In this document: piece by piece, positions 1 to 6,766 of the stretch
Layout: every line of letters starts with the position of its first letter
How positions within the stretch are numbered: the first letter of the stretch is position 1
Made by a program: the position numbers and the translations under genes
Notes under the pieces: model-generated
Told to the model about the DNA's origin: nothing
What the model saw: the letters and a program-made list of their open reading frames with translations, nothing else
Database searches by the model: none
From: Rikenellaceae bacterium
GTDB lineage: Bacteria > Bacteroidota > Bacteroidia > Bacteroidales > UBA932
Direction of reading: 5' to 3'
DNA: 28,128 bases
Assembly (NCBI GenBank): GCA_900769145.1
Contig: CAAGFN010000081.1
Span: 1-28,128, forward strand

Positions 1-1
1 A

Positions 2-151
2 AGGCATTTTTTTGAATTTTTGCCGGCCAGGTGGAAGGAATTTCTGTCCATCTGGCCGGCTAACCTGGCGCAGAATGCCGTAGAAGGCATATCGCCCGGC
101 CAGGTGAATGTCACGAGAATAGCGAATCCTGTAATCCTTGAGAGAATGTAA
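2..151 (+). CDS. Possible 3' end of an unrecognised gene (5' end outside window)
   Basis: An open frame enters from the left edge and runs 49 codons to a TAA at 149-151. Its last residues read VNVTRIANPVILERM. Codon choice is mixed but plausible for coding DNA, with many G/C third positions. I do not recognise the protein. Part of the frame overlaps an inverted repeat (22-35 with 47-60), so the stretch could instead be non-coding. The upstream neighbour would be needed to decide. Confidence 0.3.
   Translation, partial: RHFFEFLPARWKEFLSIWPANLAQNAVEGISPGQVNVTRIANPVILERM
22..60. repeat. Inverted repeat, 14-bp arms
   Basis: GCCGGCCAGGTGGA at 22-35 pairs with TCCATCTGGCCGGC at 47-60, with one G.T pair and an 11-base loop. 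The word CCGGCCAGGTG occurs again near 97-107. No T-tract follows on either strand, so it is not a standard terminator. Confidence 0.5.
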
Positions 152-474
152 CATATTGGCAGAAGTTGTACGAATTGCGGATAATCAATTCCATTTTTCA
201 GTCAGCAAAGACAGTAAGATATCCGCCGATATCCTCCCTCGAAAGGGCTTTAAGACTGGAAGCTCGCAGAGCATATTCAGCACAAGTCGTTCAGGGTGAT
301 TTTGTATGTGGCTGTTTCATTATTCCAAATTGGAAATGGAATGCCGTCAAGTGGTTTCCTCCAAGGATACAAAACTTCCTGCACCTGGCAGGGGCAACCC
401 ACCCAAAGATACTTGTGGGCAGGTGTTCTCTGTCAGGTGCGGTTCATCTTACACTCCCAAAAGAGGTGAAACGC
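152..474. other. Gene-poor stretch downstream of the hipA remnant
   Basis: No convincing gene lies here. The longest plus-strand frame (166-486) begins with TTG, has no recognisable domain and runs into the hipA remnant. A nested hairpin can be drawn: GCACCTGGCAG (381-391) pairs with CTGTCAGGTGC (430-440), and inside it CCCAC (398-402) pairs with GTGGG (415-419). It lies just past the hipA stop on the minus strand but has no clear T-tract. Confidence 0.45.
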
Positions 475-900
475 TTATACCATTAATCTCTTGTGAAGAA
501 GTTCAACGTATGCAGTCTTGAGTTCATCAGAAAGATATGAACATCGAATCTCTTCCTCAAACTTCGGGAGAAGACCAACATACTTTTTCTTCACGCAGTC
601 GAAAACGATTTCCGGAACTCCACAAGTACGGTAAGCGGCCTTGAAGTCAGCGTCTTTCATCCGTTTCTTTTTCCCATTGAGATTAAGTGCCAGTTCTTCG
701 TCATCGGTAGGGTTGCTCAATACCGCATTCAACAGGTCATAAGCGGGTGCGAGGACAGGTTCGCCCGCAGGAGAATAGAGCGAGAAGTTTTTCAGGTGCA
801 TATCGTTATTCCCAGTAAGCCAGGAGAACTCATAGCCTTCGTCCGTCTCCATCAAGATTCCGGCTGACTTCCCTTGGAATTCAATTGATGCTTTACTCAT
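475..900 (-). pseudogene. hipA: HipA kinase remnant with a large in-frame internal deletion
   Basis: HipA proteins are Ser/Thr kinase toxins neutralised by HipB. This 141-residue frame joins two distant pieces of the family. Residues 1-25 resemble the HipA N-terminal subdomain (...GKSAGIL...). From about residue 26 it continues directly into the C-terminal kinase core: GNNDMHLKN at 30-38, holding the expected catalytic Asp33, and APAYDLL at 51-57, holding the expected metal-binding Asp55. The rest of the N-lobe, the ATP-binding loop and the first half of the kinase lobe are missing; intact HipA is roughly 400-440 residues, sometimes split into two proteins. The ATG overlaps the hipB stop as ATGA, so translational coupling is preserved. 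The likely result is an inactive kinase, though the short protein could still be made and might bind HipB. The family call is firm; loss of function is inferred. Confidence 0.75.
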
Positions 901-1103
901 CTAACCTTCTTTTGTGGGACCAGTTCATAACCGAACAGATCAAATACTTGGGCAACTTTGTCCATTCGGACCGTGGCCTTGCCCTGCTCCAATTCGCGCA
1001 CGAAGTTCAAGCCAACACCGGACTTCATCGCCAAGTCCACTTGCGTAAGACCATGCTCTTTCCGCAGGGATTTTAATGTTGCAGATATAACGTTACTATT
1101 CAT
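897..1103 (-). CDS. hipB: HipB-like HTH antitoxin / repressor
   Basis: This 68-residue protein is essentially one XRE/Cro-type helix-turn-helix (about residues 5-62). The HTH core HGLTQVDLAMKSGVGLNFVR is followed by the ELEQGK segment typical of HipB and its relatives. In the family, HipB dimers bind and inhibit HipA and repress their own operon through upstream dyads. Here the gene lies first, overlaps the hipA remnant by four bases, and has a TAnnTTTG box 20 bp upstream of its ATG together with three dyad sites. With the kinase truncated, HipB may now act mainly as a stand-alone repressor. Length and domain fit the family well. Confidence 0.85.
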   Translation of the reverse strand: MNSNVISATLKSLRKEHGLTQVDLAMKSGVGLNFVRELEQGKATVRMDKVAQVFDLFGYELVPQKKVR

Positions 1104-1108
1104 AATTA

Positions 1109-1205
1109 CATTCGTTCGGATGCAAATATATGAAAAAAAAATCCTAAATCACATCACAACGGATGTAATTTCTAAGGATAATTGTTGATTACATCCGATA
1201 GAATG
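1109..1205. promoter_or_regulatory. Three candidate HipB operators (14-bp dyads)
   Basis: CATTCG-TT-CGGATG at 1109-1122 is a dyad of form CATNCG-NN-CGNATG. Degenerate copies lie at 1152-1165 (CATCAC-AA-CGGATG) and 1192-1205 (CATCCG-AT-AGAATG). Their starts are 43 and 40 bp apart, close to four helical turns. The first overlaps the expected hipB start of transcription and the second covers the -33 region, as expected for autorepression. Binding by HipB is inferred from position. Confidence 0.6.
1123..1130 (-). promoter_or_regulatory. -7 promoter element of hipBA
   Basis: On the minus strand TATATTTG matches the Bacteroidota -7 consensus TAnnTTTG and ends 19 bases before the hipB ATG, giving a short leader. 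The -33 TTTG is poorly conserved; that region is occupied by the second dyad. Confidence 0.55.
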
Positions 1206-1318
1206 TAGTACTCTATCTGAAAATCACCATGCTCACAATGTCCATCACCTGGGCCCGAACAGGAAAAGAATCAAGTCCATCCCGCTCTATGCGGTCCCTT
1301 GAGACCCATCAGCCGTTT

Positions 1319-1349
1319 CTTCCAAAGTATCATTCTTAGACTTTGGAAG
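1319..1349. repeat. Perfect 10-bp inverted repeat between divergent promoters
   Basis: CTTCCAAAGT (1319-1328) pairs perfectly with ACTTTGGAAG (1340-1349) across an 11-base loop. It lies between the hipBA control region and the promoter at 1381-1411. No T-run of terminator quality follows on either strand. It may be a protein-binding site or an RNA hairpin. Confidence 0.45.
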
Positions 1350-1380
1350 ATGTTGTTTTCGGCAGAATCATAAAAATAGT

Positions 1381-1411
1381 TTTGCTAATTTACGTTAGTT
1401 TTGTAAATTTG
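1381..1411 (+). promoter_or_regulatory. Consensus Bacteroidota promoter with internal dyad
   Basis: TTTG at 1381-1384 and TAAATTTG at 1404-1411 are separated by 19 bp, an excellent fit to the TTTG-N19-TAnnTTTG primary promoter of the phylum. Transcription should begin near 1415-1420. A dyad AATTTAC (1387-1393) / GTAAATT (1403-1409) lies between and over the two boxes and could be a repressor site. This is the only strong promoter seen ahead of the sigma-factor operon. Confidence 0.75.
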
Positions 1412-1414
1412 TAA

Positions 1415-1692
1415 CACCCAGTTAGCCCAGTGGCGGGTTGAGTGGGAAACAATAAAATAGAAGGCGTTACTTGACGTTTTTCTTCCACATCCAAAACTTC
1501 GCAACTTTTGATTCAGGAAGAAGAAACGGCAACGGGCGTCCACTGTGATGACAATTCAGTCACCACGCTTCGGCGTGGGTCTTACTGTATATCATCCTTG
1601 GCGTGGGCTAGCTGCGTTGCTTATCTTTCCTGATGGGCAGCGAAGGCCTTGGATGTGGGATAAGCAAAAGTAAGACTCCCACGCTTTTTTTT
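1415..1692 (+). ncRNA. Structured RNA candidate: independent small RNA or leader of the ECF sigma operon
   Basis: About 278 nt lie between the promoter and a strong T8 terminator, with no credible ORF. Helices visible by eye are: 1417-1428 with 1435-1446 (12 positions, one mismatch, two G.U); 1475-1486 with 1516-1528 (12 pairs, one bulged G), extended by 1465-1468 with 1531-1534; CCACGC-TTCG-GCGTGG at 1563-1578, a UUCG-tetraloop hairpin; a closing stem 1573-1585 with 1670-1684; and inside it TTGCTTATC (1617-1625) with GATAAGCAA (1659-1667). It lacks the signature sequences I would expect of RNase P RNA, tmRNA or SRP RNA. A 6S-type RNA is possible, since the phylum's 6S is divergent, but I cannot confirm it. 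Because the terminator precedes the sigma gene by 50 bp, it could also be an attenuating leader. Confidence 0.6.
1573..1692 (+). terminator. Intrinsic terminator closing the structured RNA
   Basis: GCGTGGG (1573-1579) pairs with CCCACGC (1678-1684), continued by TCTTAC (1580-1585) with GTAAGA (1670-1675) around a two-base bulge, and is followed by eight T (1685-1692). The 5' arm is also used by the upstream UUCG hairpin, and a second GCGTGGG at 1601-1607 could replace it, so terminator strength may depend on which fold forms. Confidence 0.65.
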
Positions 1693-1742
1693 GTCCTTTC
1701 GGCTCTGGGGGCTGCCGAAGAATTGGCATTGCCTGCTTCATT

Positions 1743-2315
1743 ATGGGCTCACCATTCAGGAAATTCTCAGATGCTGAACTGGTACAATCGGTGTGCGGAA
1801 ACAATCCGGATGCCATTGTGTTCTTTTTCTATGAGAAATATCTGCCTGTATTCCAATACCATATAATAAAACTATTCCCAGGAGGAACGGACATCAGGGA
1901 ACTTGTAGATGAGTTCTTCCTCTATCTCTATGAAGATGGCTGGCGCAGACTCAGGACATACCAGCCGGACAAGGCGTCATTGGCCACCTGGGTATCTGTA
2001 ATCTCATTCCGGTTTTTCAATAACTACAAACATAACCGATTGGGTTCCAAAGGAGTAGTCACCCCCAGCGAGCATTGGGAGGCATACGCGGGCGAATGGG
2101 TCAGCAGCAATGATGCCGGCATCCGGATGGACATTGACGCTGCTATAGAAGCCATCCCGAACAGCCGGGACAGGGAGATTGCCAAAATGATTTTCCTGGA
2201 AGATGAAGAATTTAAGACGGTCGCGGATAGATTTGACCTCTCTGTGGACTATGTATATACTGTAAAGAACAGACTCATCCGGCAATTGAAGTCGAGACTG
2301 AGCGGGTATCATTAA
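1743..2315 (+). CDS. ECF-type RNA polymerase sigma factor
   Basis: The 190-residue product has the two-domain layout of extracytoplasmic-function sigma factors. Residues about 8-99 form sigma region 2, with an acidic/aromatic stretch IRELVDEFFLYLYEDGW followed by ATWVSVISFRFFNNYKHNR. Residues about 130-186 form region 4, with the HTH FKTVADRFDLSVDYVYTVKN. Such factors direct RNA polymerase to a small regulon, usually including their own operon, and are held by an anti-sigma factor. The next gene, 12 bp downstream, encodes a single-span membrane protein in the anti-sigma position. The ATG at 1743 is the first good start; a small hairpin (TTCGGC/GCCGAA, about 1698-1721) lies just upstream. Transcription probably comes from read-through of the terminator at 1692 or from an unrecognised self-dependent promoter. 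Confidence 0.85.
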   Translation: MGSPFRKFSDAELVQSVCGNNPDAIVFFFYEKYLPVFQYHIIKLFPGGTDIRELVDEFFLYLYEDGWRRLRTYQPDKASLATWVSVISFRFFNNYKHNRLGSKGVVTPSEHWEAYAGEWVSSNDAGIRMDIDAAIEAIPNSRDREIAKMIFLEDEEFKTVADRFDLSVDYVYTVKNRLIRQLKSRLSGYH

Positions 2316-2327
2316 AACAGGTATTAT

Positions 2328-3218
2328 ATGCAAGACGAATTGTTGATAAAGTTCATAGACGGCAAATGCAGTCCGGAAGAGACTGAGGAGGTCATCCGGG
2401 AATTGAGCCAAGAGGGCGGAGAATCCCAAGAATGGCTTCAGATGCAGGCCGCTTCATCATTGGTCGGGACCAAGCCTTTCGAGACAGTTCAGACGGCGGA
2501 CGCACGCAGATTTGTTTCCGAGGTAATTGCCAGGGACCACATAGTCTCCCCAAGGCGCAAGGCATTGAGATGGACGGGGTTTGCCACCGGATTCTGCGCA
2601 ATGGCCGCAGCCGTCGCCCTCATATTTACAGTCGGACGAACCTGGAACGGCCCGGGATTGCCGGAGACCGGGGATAGCCTCGCCTATATGGATGATTCAT
2701 TGGGATTTGCGTCAGGTCAGCCGGAGCAGGAGCCATCCGCAAAAGAGATTGGCGAGACTGAAGACTGCGGAACTAAGATGCCACAGACAGACAGAGCCAA
2801 GGACGGACAGGAACGCACTGGTACCTCCGAACTTGTTCCTCAGCCTGCCACCTCGATAGCATACGACAGAAACGCCGCACGTGGCGAAGCTGCTGACACG
2901 ACCGCAATCCAGCGGACGCTGAAGATGATACGGCCGTCAAAGAGCCCGTACAGAGTCAAGGTTATGGACCTCTCCAAGGAATTCGTATTTGAATGGGAGG
3001 CCCCTGAAGCTGTCAAGGCCAGCCTCGTGATAAAGGACGGCGAGGGAATGACTCTCGTGGATGGAAGCATTGAGGAACTGGCGGAAAACCGCATTCCGGT
3101 AGGCGTTATATCCTTGACAGACAGAGGAGAATTGACCTGGACATTGACTCTGGAATACCCTGACGGCGGTACTGTTTCCCGCACCGGAAGGATTGAACTG
3201 AAAAGCGCAATTAACTGA
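2328..3218 (+). CDS. Single-span membrane protein, probable anti-sigma factor
   Basis: The 296-residue protein has a cytoplasmic N-terminus of about 80 residues that opens MQDELLIKFIDGKCSPEE, like the short helical anti-sigma domains that follow ECF sigma genes in Bacteroidota. One membrane span covers about residues 81-102. The periplasmic part begins with a low-complexity acidic/Ser/Thr linker (about 105-190) and ends in a folded, beta-rich region (about 205-295). No zinc-binding His-x3-Cys-x2-Cys motif is visible. It follows the sigma gene by 12 bp and is followed after one base by the next gene, so the genes are probably co-transcribed. The anti-sigma role is inferred from order and topology; the C-terminal domain may sense an envelope signal or partner with the downstream exported proteins. 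Confidence 0.6.
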   Translation: MQDELLIKFIDGKCSPEETEEVIRELSQEGGESQEWLQMQAASSLVGTKPFETVQTADARRFVSEVIARDHIVSPRRKALRWTGFATGFCAMAAAVALIFTVGRTWNGPGLPETGDSLAYMDDSLGFASGQPEQEPSAKEIGETEDCGTKMPQTDRAKDGQERTGTSELVPQPATSIAYDRNAARGEAADTTAIQRTLKMIRPSKSPYRVKVMDLSKEFVFEWEAPEAVKASLVIKDGEGMTLVDGSIEELAENRIPVGVISLTDRGELTWTLTLEYPDGGTVSRTGRIELKSAIN

Positions 3219-3219
3219 T

Positions 3220-4083
3220 ATGAAAAAGACCCTGACTCTCGCCATTCTAATGTTGAGCATTGTCTTCCATGCTTCTGCCCAGAGAACAATAACTGACCAG
3301 ATTGCATACACATACGTGATGTCCGAGACCGAGACCATCAGGGAGGCGGAGATGGCCGCCATCAAACAGGCCCAGTTGCAGATGATTGCCGACCATTTCG
3401 GGACGCTCGTGAGTTCATCCTCCACTATCACGATGTCGAATGTCAACGGGCAGAGCGACATACGGGACTTCACGTTCGGAGAGACCGAGGTGAAAGGAGA
3501 ATGGGTCAGGACCATCGGGACCCCGTCAATTCAAAGGCAATGCATTGACAACCAGTTCATTATAAAAGTGACAATCAAGGGAGAAATCCGTGAAGTCATA
3601 GCCAACCCTGTCAACTTTCAGTTCAAGGTCCTGAGGAACGGATCCAGCGACAGATTCGAAAGCACCACATTCAAGCACGGCGACTACCTTTGCGTGTCGT
3701 TCCAGACACCAGAAGAGGGCTACCTCGCCGTTTACATTACCGACGGCGAGACAGTACAATGCCTCTATCCATACCCGGGGCTTCCCGCTTCGGCGATGAA
3801 CGTCAAGGCCGACAGGAAATATGTCCTTTTCTCGAAAGAGAACCCCGGAGACCTTGACCCCAGCATAGTGCGCCGGATGCCCCTCGGATGCAATAAACCA
3901 TTGGAACACAACCGCATATACATCATCTTCTCTCCGAATAAATTTACCAAAGCCGTCGATTATGGCGGCGGAGAAATGCCGGGACATCTGAGTTTTACCG
4001 AGTTCCACACCTGGCTTTCCTCCGTCCGAAGAAGAGACACGGAGATGAGCGTCAGCCCTGTTGACATTACCATATCGAAATAA
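3220..4083 (+). CDS. Exported protein with LPP20-like and DUF4384 domains
   Basis: A signal peptide (residues 1-20, cleavage after ASA) precedes 267 exported residues. Residues about 30-125 resemble the LPP20/FlgT-N-like fold: an alpha helix with AEMAAIKQAQLQMIADHFG, a variable loop, then paired strands ending NQFIIKVTIKGEI. Residues about 150-240 match DUF4384: HGDYLCVSFQTPEEGYLAVY, then CLYPYP and KYVLFS. DUF4384 proteins often neighbour or fuse to caspase-like peptidases, and here the caspase gene starts 15 bp downstream. No catalytic residues are evident, so a binding or scaffold role for the peptidase is the simplest idea, but it is inference. The DUF4384 call is good; the N-terminal fold is by analogy with the gene at 13647. 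Confidence 0.65.
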   Translation: MKKTLTLAILMLSIVFHASAQRTITDQIAYTYVMSETETIREAEMAAIKQAQLQMIADHFGTLVSSSSTITMSNVNGQSDIRDFTFGETEVKGEWVRTIGTPSIQRQCIDNQFIIKVTIKGEIREVIANPVNFQFKVLRNGSSDRFESTTFKHGDYLCVSFQTPEEGYLAVYITDGETVQCLYPYPGLPASAMNVKADRKYVLFSKENPGDLDPSIVRRMPLGCNKPLEHNRIYIIFSPNKFTKAVDYGGGEMPGHLSFTEFHTWLSSVRRRDTEMSVSPVDITISK

Positions 4084-4098
4084 TAAATATAACAAAAT

Positions 4099-5898
4099 AT
4101 GAAACCTAAATTCTACCTGATTCCACTTCTGATGCTGCTCTCAGTACAGTCAGCACTCATGGCCCAGTCAGTCACGACTGAAAGCATCTCCTTCAAGCTT
4201 GAGGATGTCACGACGATGTTTATGCCGCCTGACCTCAGGATGGACATCAATTTCATCGATTCCAACAATGACAACATCCTGGAGGCCAATGAGAACGGCA
4301 AACTCTGCCTGACCATAAACAACAGGGGCGGCAAGGCGAATGACGTGAAGATTGCTGTCACCCCTGTCGGAAGTTCCAGGGGCATCATTGTGAAGCAATC
4401 TACATTCACCACGCAGATAGACGAGAACGGCTCGTCCACAATCGAGATTCCAATGTCGGCGAGCATCGATGTTCCTACCGGCAACACAAAGTTCGCAATC
4501 AAGGTTTCAGAGCCGATGGGATATGATATCAATGCCTTCCTGGAGCTTTCCACATTCGCCTACCAGAAAGCCAGGCTCAAGATGAACGGAGTTGAGATTA
4601 CCGACTCCGGCAAGGACCTTCGCGCAGCCAACGGAAATCCTGACAACAAACTCCAGAACCTCGACGTGGTCAGGGCAGCCGTGATGATTCAGAACATTGG
4701 AGAGGGGCAGGCCGAGGGCATCACCTACACTGTAAGTTCCAAGGACCCTAACATCAATTTCCTGACCCAGTCCGGAGTGGCCAGCAGCATCAGCGGAAGC
4801 CTGGACGAACTACTCGTGGGACAGACTGGCGAAATAAGTTTCCGCCTTTCACCGAATGCCCGTTACACACATAAGGGCGGGTATATCCCTGTATATCTCA
4901 CGGTCAAGGAGAAGATGGGCTTCGGAAACATTGTATCAGAGCAGATTCCTATCCCTTTCGACGAGGTGGCAGTAAAGCCTGAAATCGTGAAGGTGGAGGG
5001 AAATAGGGAGAAACTCATTGCGTCCCTTGGCACGAAAGTCTATTCCGAGGATGTCCGCGTGACCAGCGACGCCAAGCTCAAGGACATTATGGTTGTCCCT
5101 CAGGGTCAGGCTCTTTATCCTGACGCAGTGGCCATTGTCATCGGCACAGAGGAATATCTGGACAAGAACCTGCCTTCCGCACCTTACGCCGAGCGCGACG
5201 CAAAAGTGATGACAGAATATTTCAAGAAAGCAATGGGTGTCGGCAATGTACGCACACTCACGAACGAGCAGGTCACCAATATGGAACTCAAGCGTACATT
5301 CGACTCATCTAGAGGAAAGCTTGCCTCAATGGTGGTTCCCGGCAAGACAGATCTGTTCGTGTACTATTCCGGCCACGGTGTCCCGATGGAGGGCCCGGAC
5401 GGACGCAAGGATATCCTCCTCATTCCATACGACGTGGACAAGGAATGGATAAGGGATGAGGGCTTCAGCCTGAACAAGCTCTATGCGGACCTCGGGAAAC
5501 TCAATGCCAAGTCCGTCACAGTCATCCTGGATGCATGCTTCAGCGGCGGTTCCCGAAGGAGCGATGCATTCTCCACCAAGTCAATCGCCAACCAGAAACT
5601 GGTAATCATTGACCAGGAGGAGATGGAGCAGCCTTGGCTGGACAATACGAATTTCCGTGTATTCACCTCCTCTCGTGGAGACCAGGCCTCATTGGGCTAT
5701 GACAAGTCCTGCTCCGGCCTCTTCACATACTTCATCGCCACCGGTCTGCAGGGCGATGCCGACAAGGATGGCAACGGCCGTGTCGAGATGTCCGAGTTGG
5801 TGAACTTCGTGACAGAGCAGGTCAACAAGGAAAGTGACGGTGCGCAGACACCTCAGTTCTATGGTGACAGCAATTTCGTGGTGGAAATAATAAAGTAG
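4099..5898 (+). CDS. Exported caspase-family (peptidase C14) protein
   Basis: The 599-residue protein carries a signal peptide (1-22, ending LMAQ). Residues about 45-290 hold beta-sandwich repeats of the CARDB type (for example LTINNRGGKANDVKIAV), typical of adhesion or assembly modules. The C-terminal domain (about 341-560) is a caspase-like peptidase: DLFVYYSGHG with catalytic His426 and VTVILDACFSGG with catalytic Cys480, both intact. A canonical EF-hand loop, DKDGNGRVEMSE (555-566), follows, and a related loop DSNNDNILEANE lies at 54-65, suggesting calcium dependence as in some metacaspases. Substrates are unknown; family members usually cleave after Arg/Lys or Asp. Its place in an ECF sigma operon next to a DUF4384 protein suggests an envelope-stress or signalling protease. 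The enzyme call is firm; the role is inferred. Confidence 0.85.
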   Translation: MKPKFYLIPLLMLLSVQSALMAQSVTTESISFKLEDVTTMFMPPDLRMDINFIDSNNDNILEANENGKLCLTINNRGGKANDVKIAVTPVGSSRGIIVKQSTFTTQIDENGSSTIEIPMSASIDVPTGNTKFAIKVSEPMGYDINAFLELSTFAYQKARLKMNGVEITDSGKDLRAANGNPDNKLQNLDVVRAAVMIQNIGEGQAEGITYTVSSKDPNINFLTQSGVASSISGSLDELLVGQTGEISFRLSPNARYTHKGGYIPVYLTVKEKMGFGNIVSEQIPIPFDEVAVKPEIVKVEGNREKLIASLGTKVYSEDVRVTSDAKLKDIMVVPQGQALYPDAVAIVIGTEEYLDKNLPSAPYAERDAKVMTEYFKKAMGVGNVRTLTNEQVTNMELKRTFDSSRGKLASMVVPGKTDLFVYYSGHGVPMEGPDGRKDILLIPYDVDKEWIRDEGFSLNKLYADLGKLNAKSVTVILDACFSGGSRRSDAFSTKSIANQKLVIIDQEEMEQPWLDNTNFRVFTSSRGDQASLGYDKSCSGLFTYFIATGLQGDADKDGNGRVEMSELVNFVTEQVNKESDGAQTPQFYGDSNFVVEIIK

Positions 5899-5904
5899 CG
5901 GACG

Positions 5905-6750
5905 ATGAAAAATACAATTGTTCTATTATTGATACTTGTCATAGTATTTTGTAATGGCCTCCTGTCCACTGCTCAAACACCTGTTGTAACACCTAAACGA
6001 AATGATGTCGCTATCGGAGATTTGAATGTGGAAGTAGACAAGGAGGGCATCAATATAGACTATCGGATTATCCTTGGAGACAATGTAAAGTCCTGTAATG
6101 TTGAGATACAACTACTTCTTGATGGCAAATTGTCAAATTCTTTTCCCGGCCGAATATCGGGTGATATTGGGCGGATTACAGAATCAGGAATGAAGCACGC
6201 CAGATTCAATCTCTTAGGGGTAGCTAAAACTCTGGCCGACAAGGATATCAGGTTCAAACTAAATGTTACATCCAAAGATGTACTTATGGGGAAGACCCTC
6301 ATAATGGCTTCCGCTAATCCTCTTACTCCGCAGTCTTATGGTCTGATGGCTGGATATGTAAGGAAGATTGGAGGCTATGCGAGAATTCAAAGCAATTTTC
6401 AGTTCAAGGGAAACGACTATATTGCCAATAGCCAAGGCGAGATAGACAGTGGAGGTATGATGTGGACAACAGGGAAGAAGCGTTATCAAGAACTGATGGC
6501 AACGGCAGGAGTATTGGTTCGTGCTCATAAAATGCTGTATCCTTACGTTGGTCTTGGTTATGGATTCGATGTCCTGTCGTATGAGGACACTTCTGGTGAA
6601 TGGGGAAAAATATCGGACAAGTCTGTCAACGGCATTGCAGGCGAGGCAGGCCTCATTGTCAAAGCCGGGCCTATGGTATTCTCCGCAGGAGTGGGAACAA
6701 TTATGTGCAAGGATATCCTACTTCAGTTTGGCATTGGTTTAATCTTTTAA
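5905..6750 (+). CDS. Exported outer-membrane-type protein, family A module plus beta-rich C-terminus
   Basis: The 281-residue protein has a hydrophobic signal peptide (1-24). Residues about 32-122 form a beta-rich module that recurs in the products of the genes at 8836 and 9687: NDVAIGDLNV, IDYRIILGDNVKSCNVEI, a G-rich loop (SGDIGRITESG), then DKDIRFKLNV. I call it module A. Residues about 143-281 look like short amphipathic strands of a small outer-membrane barrel (LYPYVGLGYGFDV, VFSAGVGT) and end in Phe, a usual signal for barrel insertion. The same C-terminal pattern is found in the 8836 product. I do not recognise a named family. It starts 6 bp after the caspase stop. Function is unknown; an envelope anchor or partner for the operon's exported proteins is plausible. 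Confidence 0.6.
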   Translation: MKNTIVLLLILVIVFCNGLLSTAQTPVVTPKRNDVAIGDLNVEVDKEGINIDYRIILGDNVKSCNVEIQLLLDGKLSNSFPGRISGDIGRITESGMKHARFNLLGVAKTLADKDIRFKLNVTSKDVLMGKTLIMASANPLTPQSYGLMAGYVRKIGGYARIQSNFQFKGNDYIANSQGEIDSGGMMWTTGKKRYQELMATAGVLVRAHKMLYPYVGLGYGFDVLSYEDTSGEWGKISDKSVNGIAGEAGLIVKAGPMVFSAGVGTIMCKDILLQFGIGLIF

Positions 6751-6766
6751 ATTACAATTAGTTAAC

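Noticed and set aside
166..486. 106-codon plus-strand frame left of hipA
   Set aside because: TTG start, no recognisable domain, overlaps the hipA remnant, and the region forms hairpins.
1415..1692. RNase P RNA, tmRNA or SRP RNA identity for the structured RNA
   Set aside because: The conserved sequence blocks I would expect of each were not found; 6S remains open.
1592..1866. Frames on both strands across the structured RNA and the sigma-gene start
   Set aside because: They overlap the terminator stem and the sigma coding region and have no family features; shadows.
2004..4095. Several long minus-strand frames opposite the sigma/anti-sigma/DUF4384 genes
   Set aside because: The plus-strand genes show signal peptides, domains and tight spacing; the reverse frames show none.
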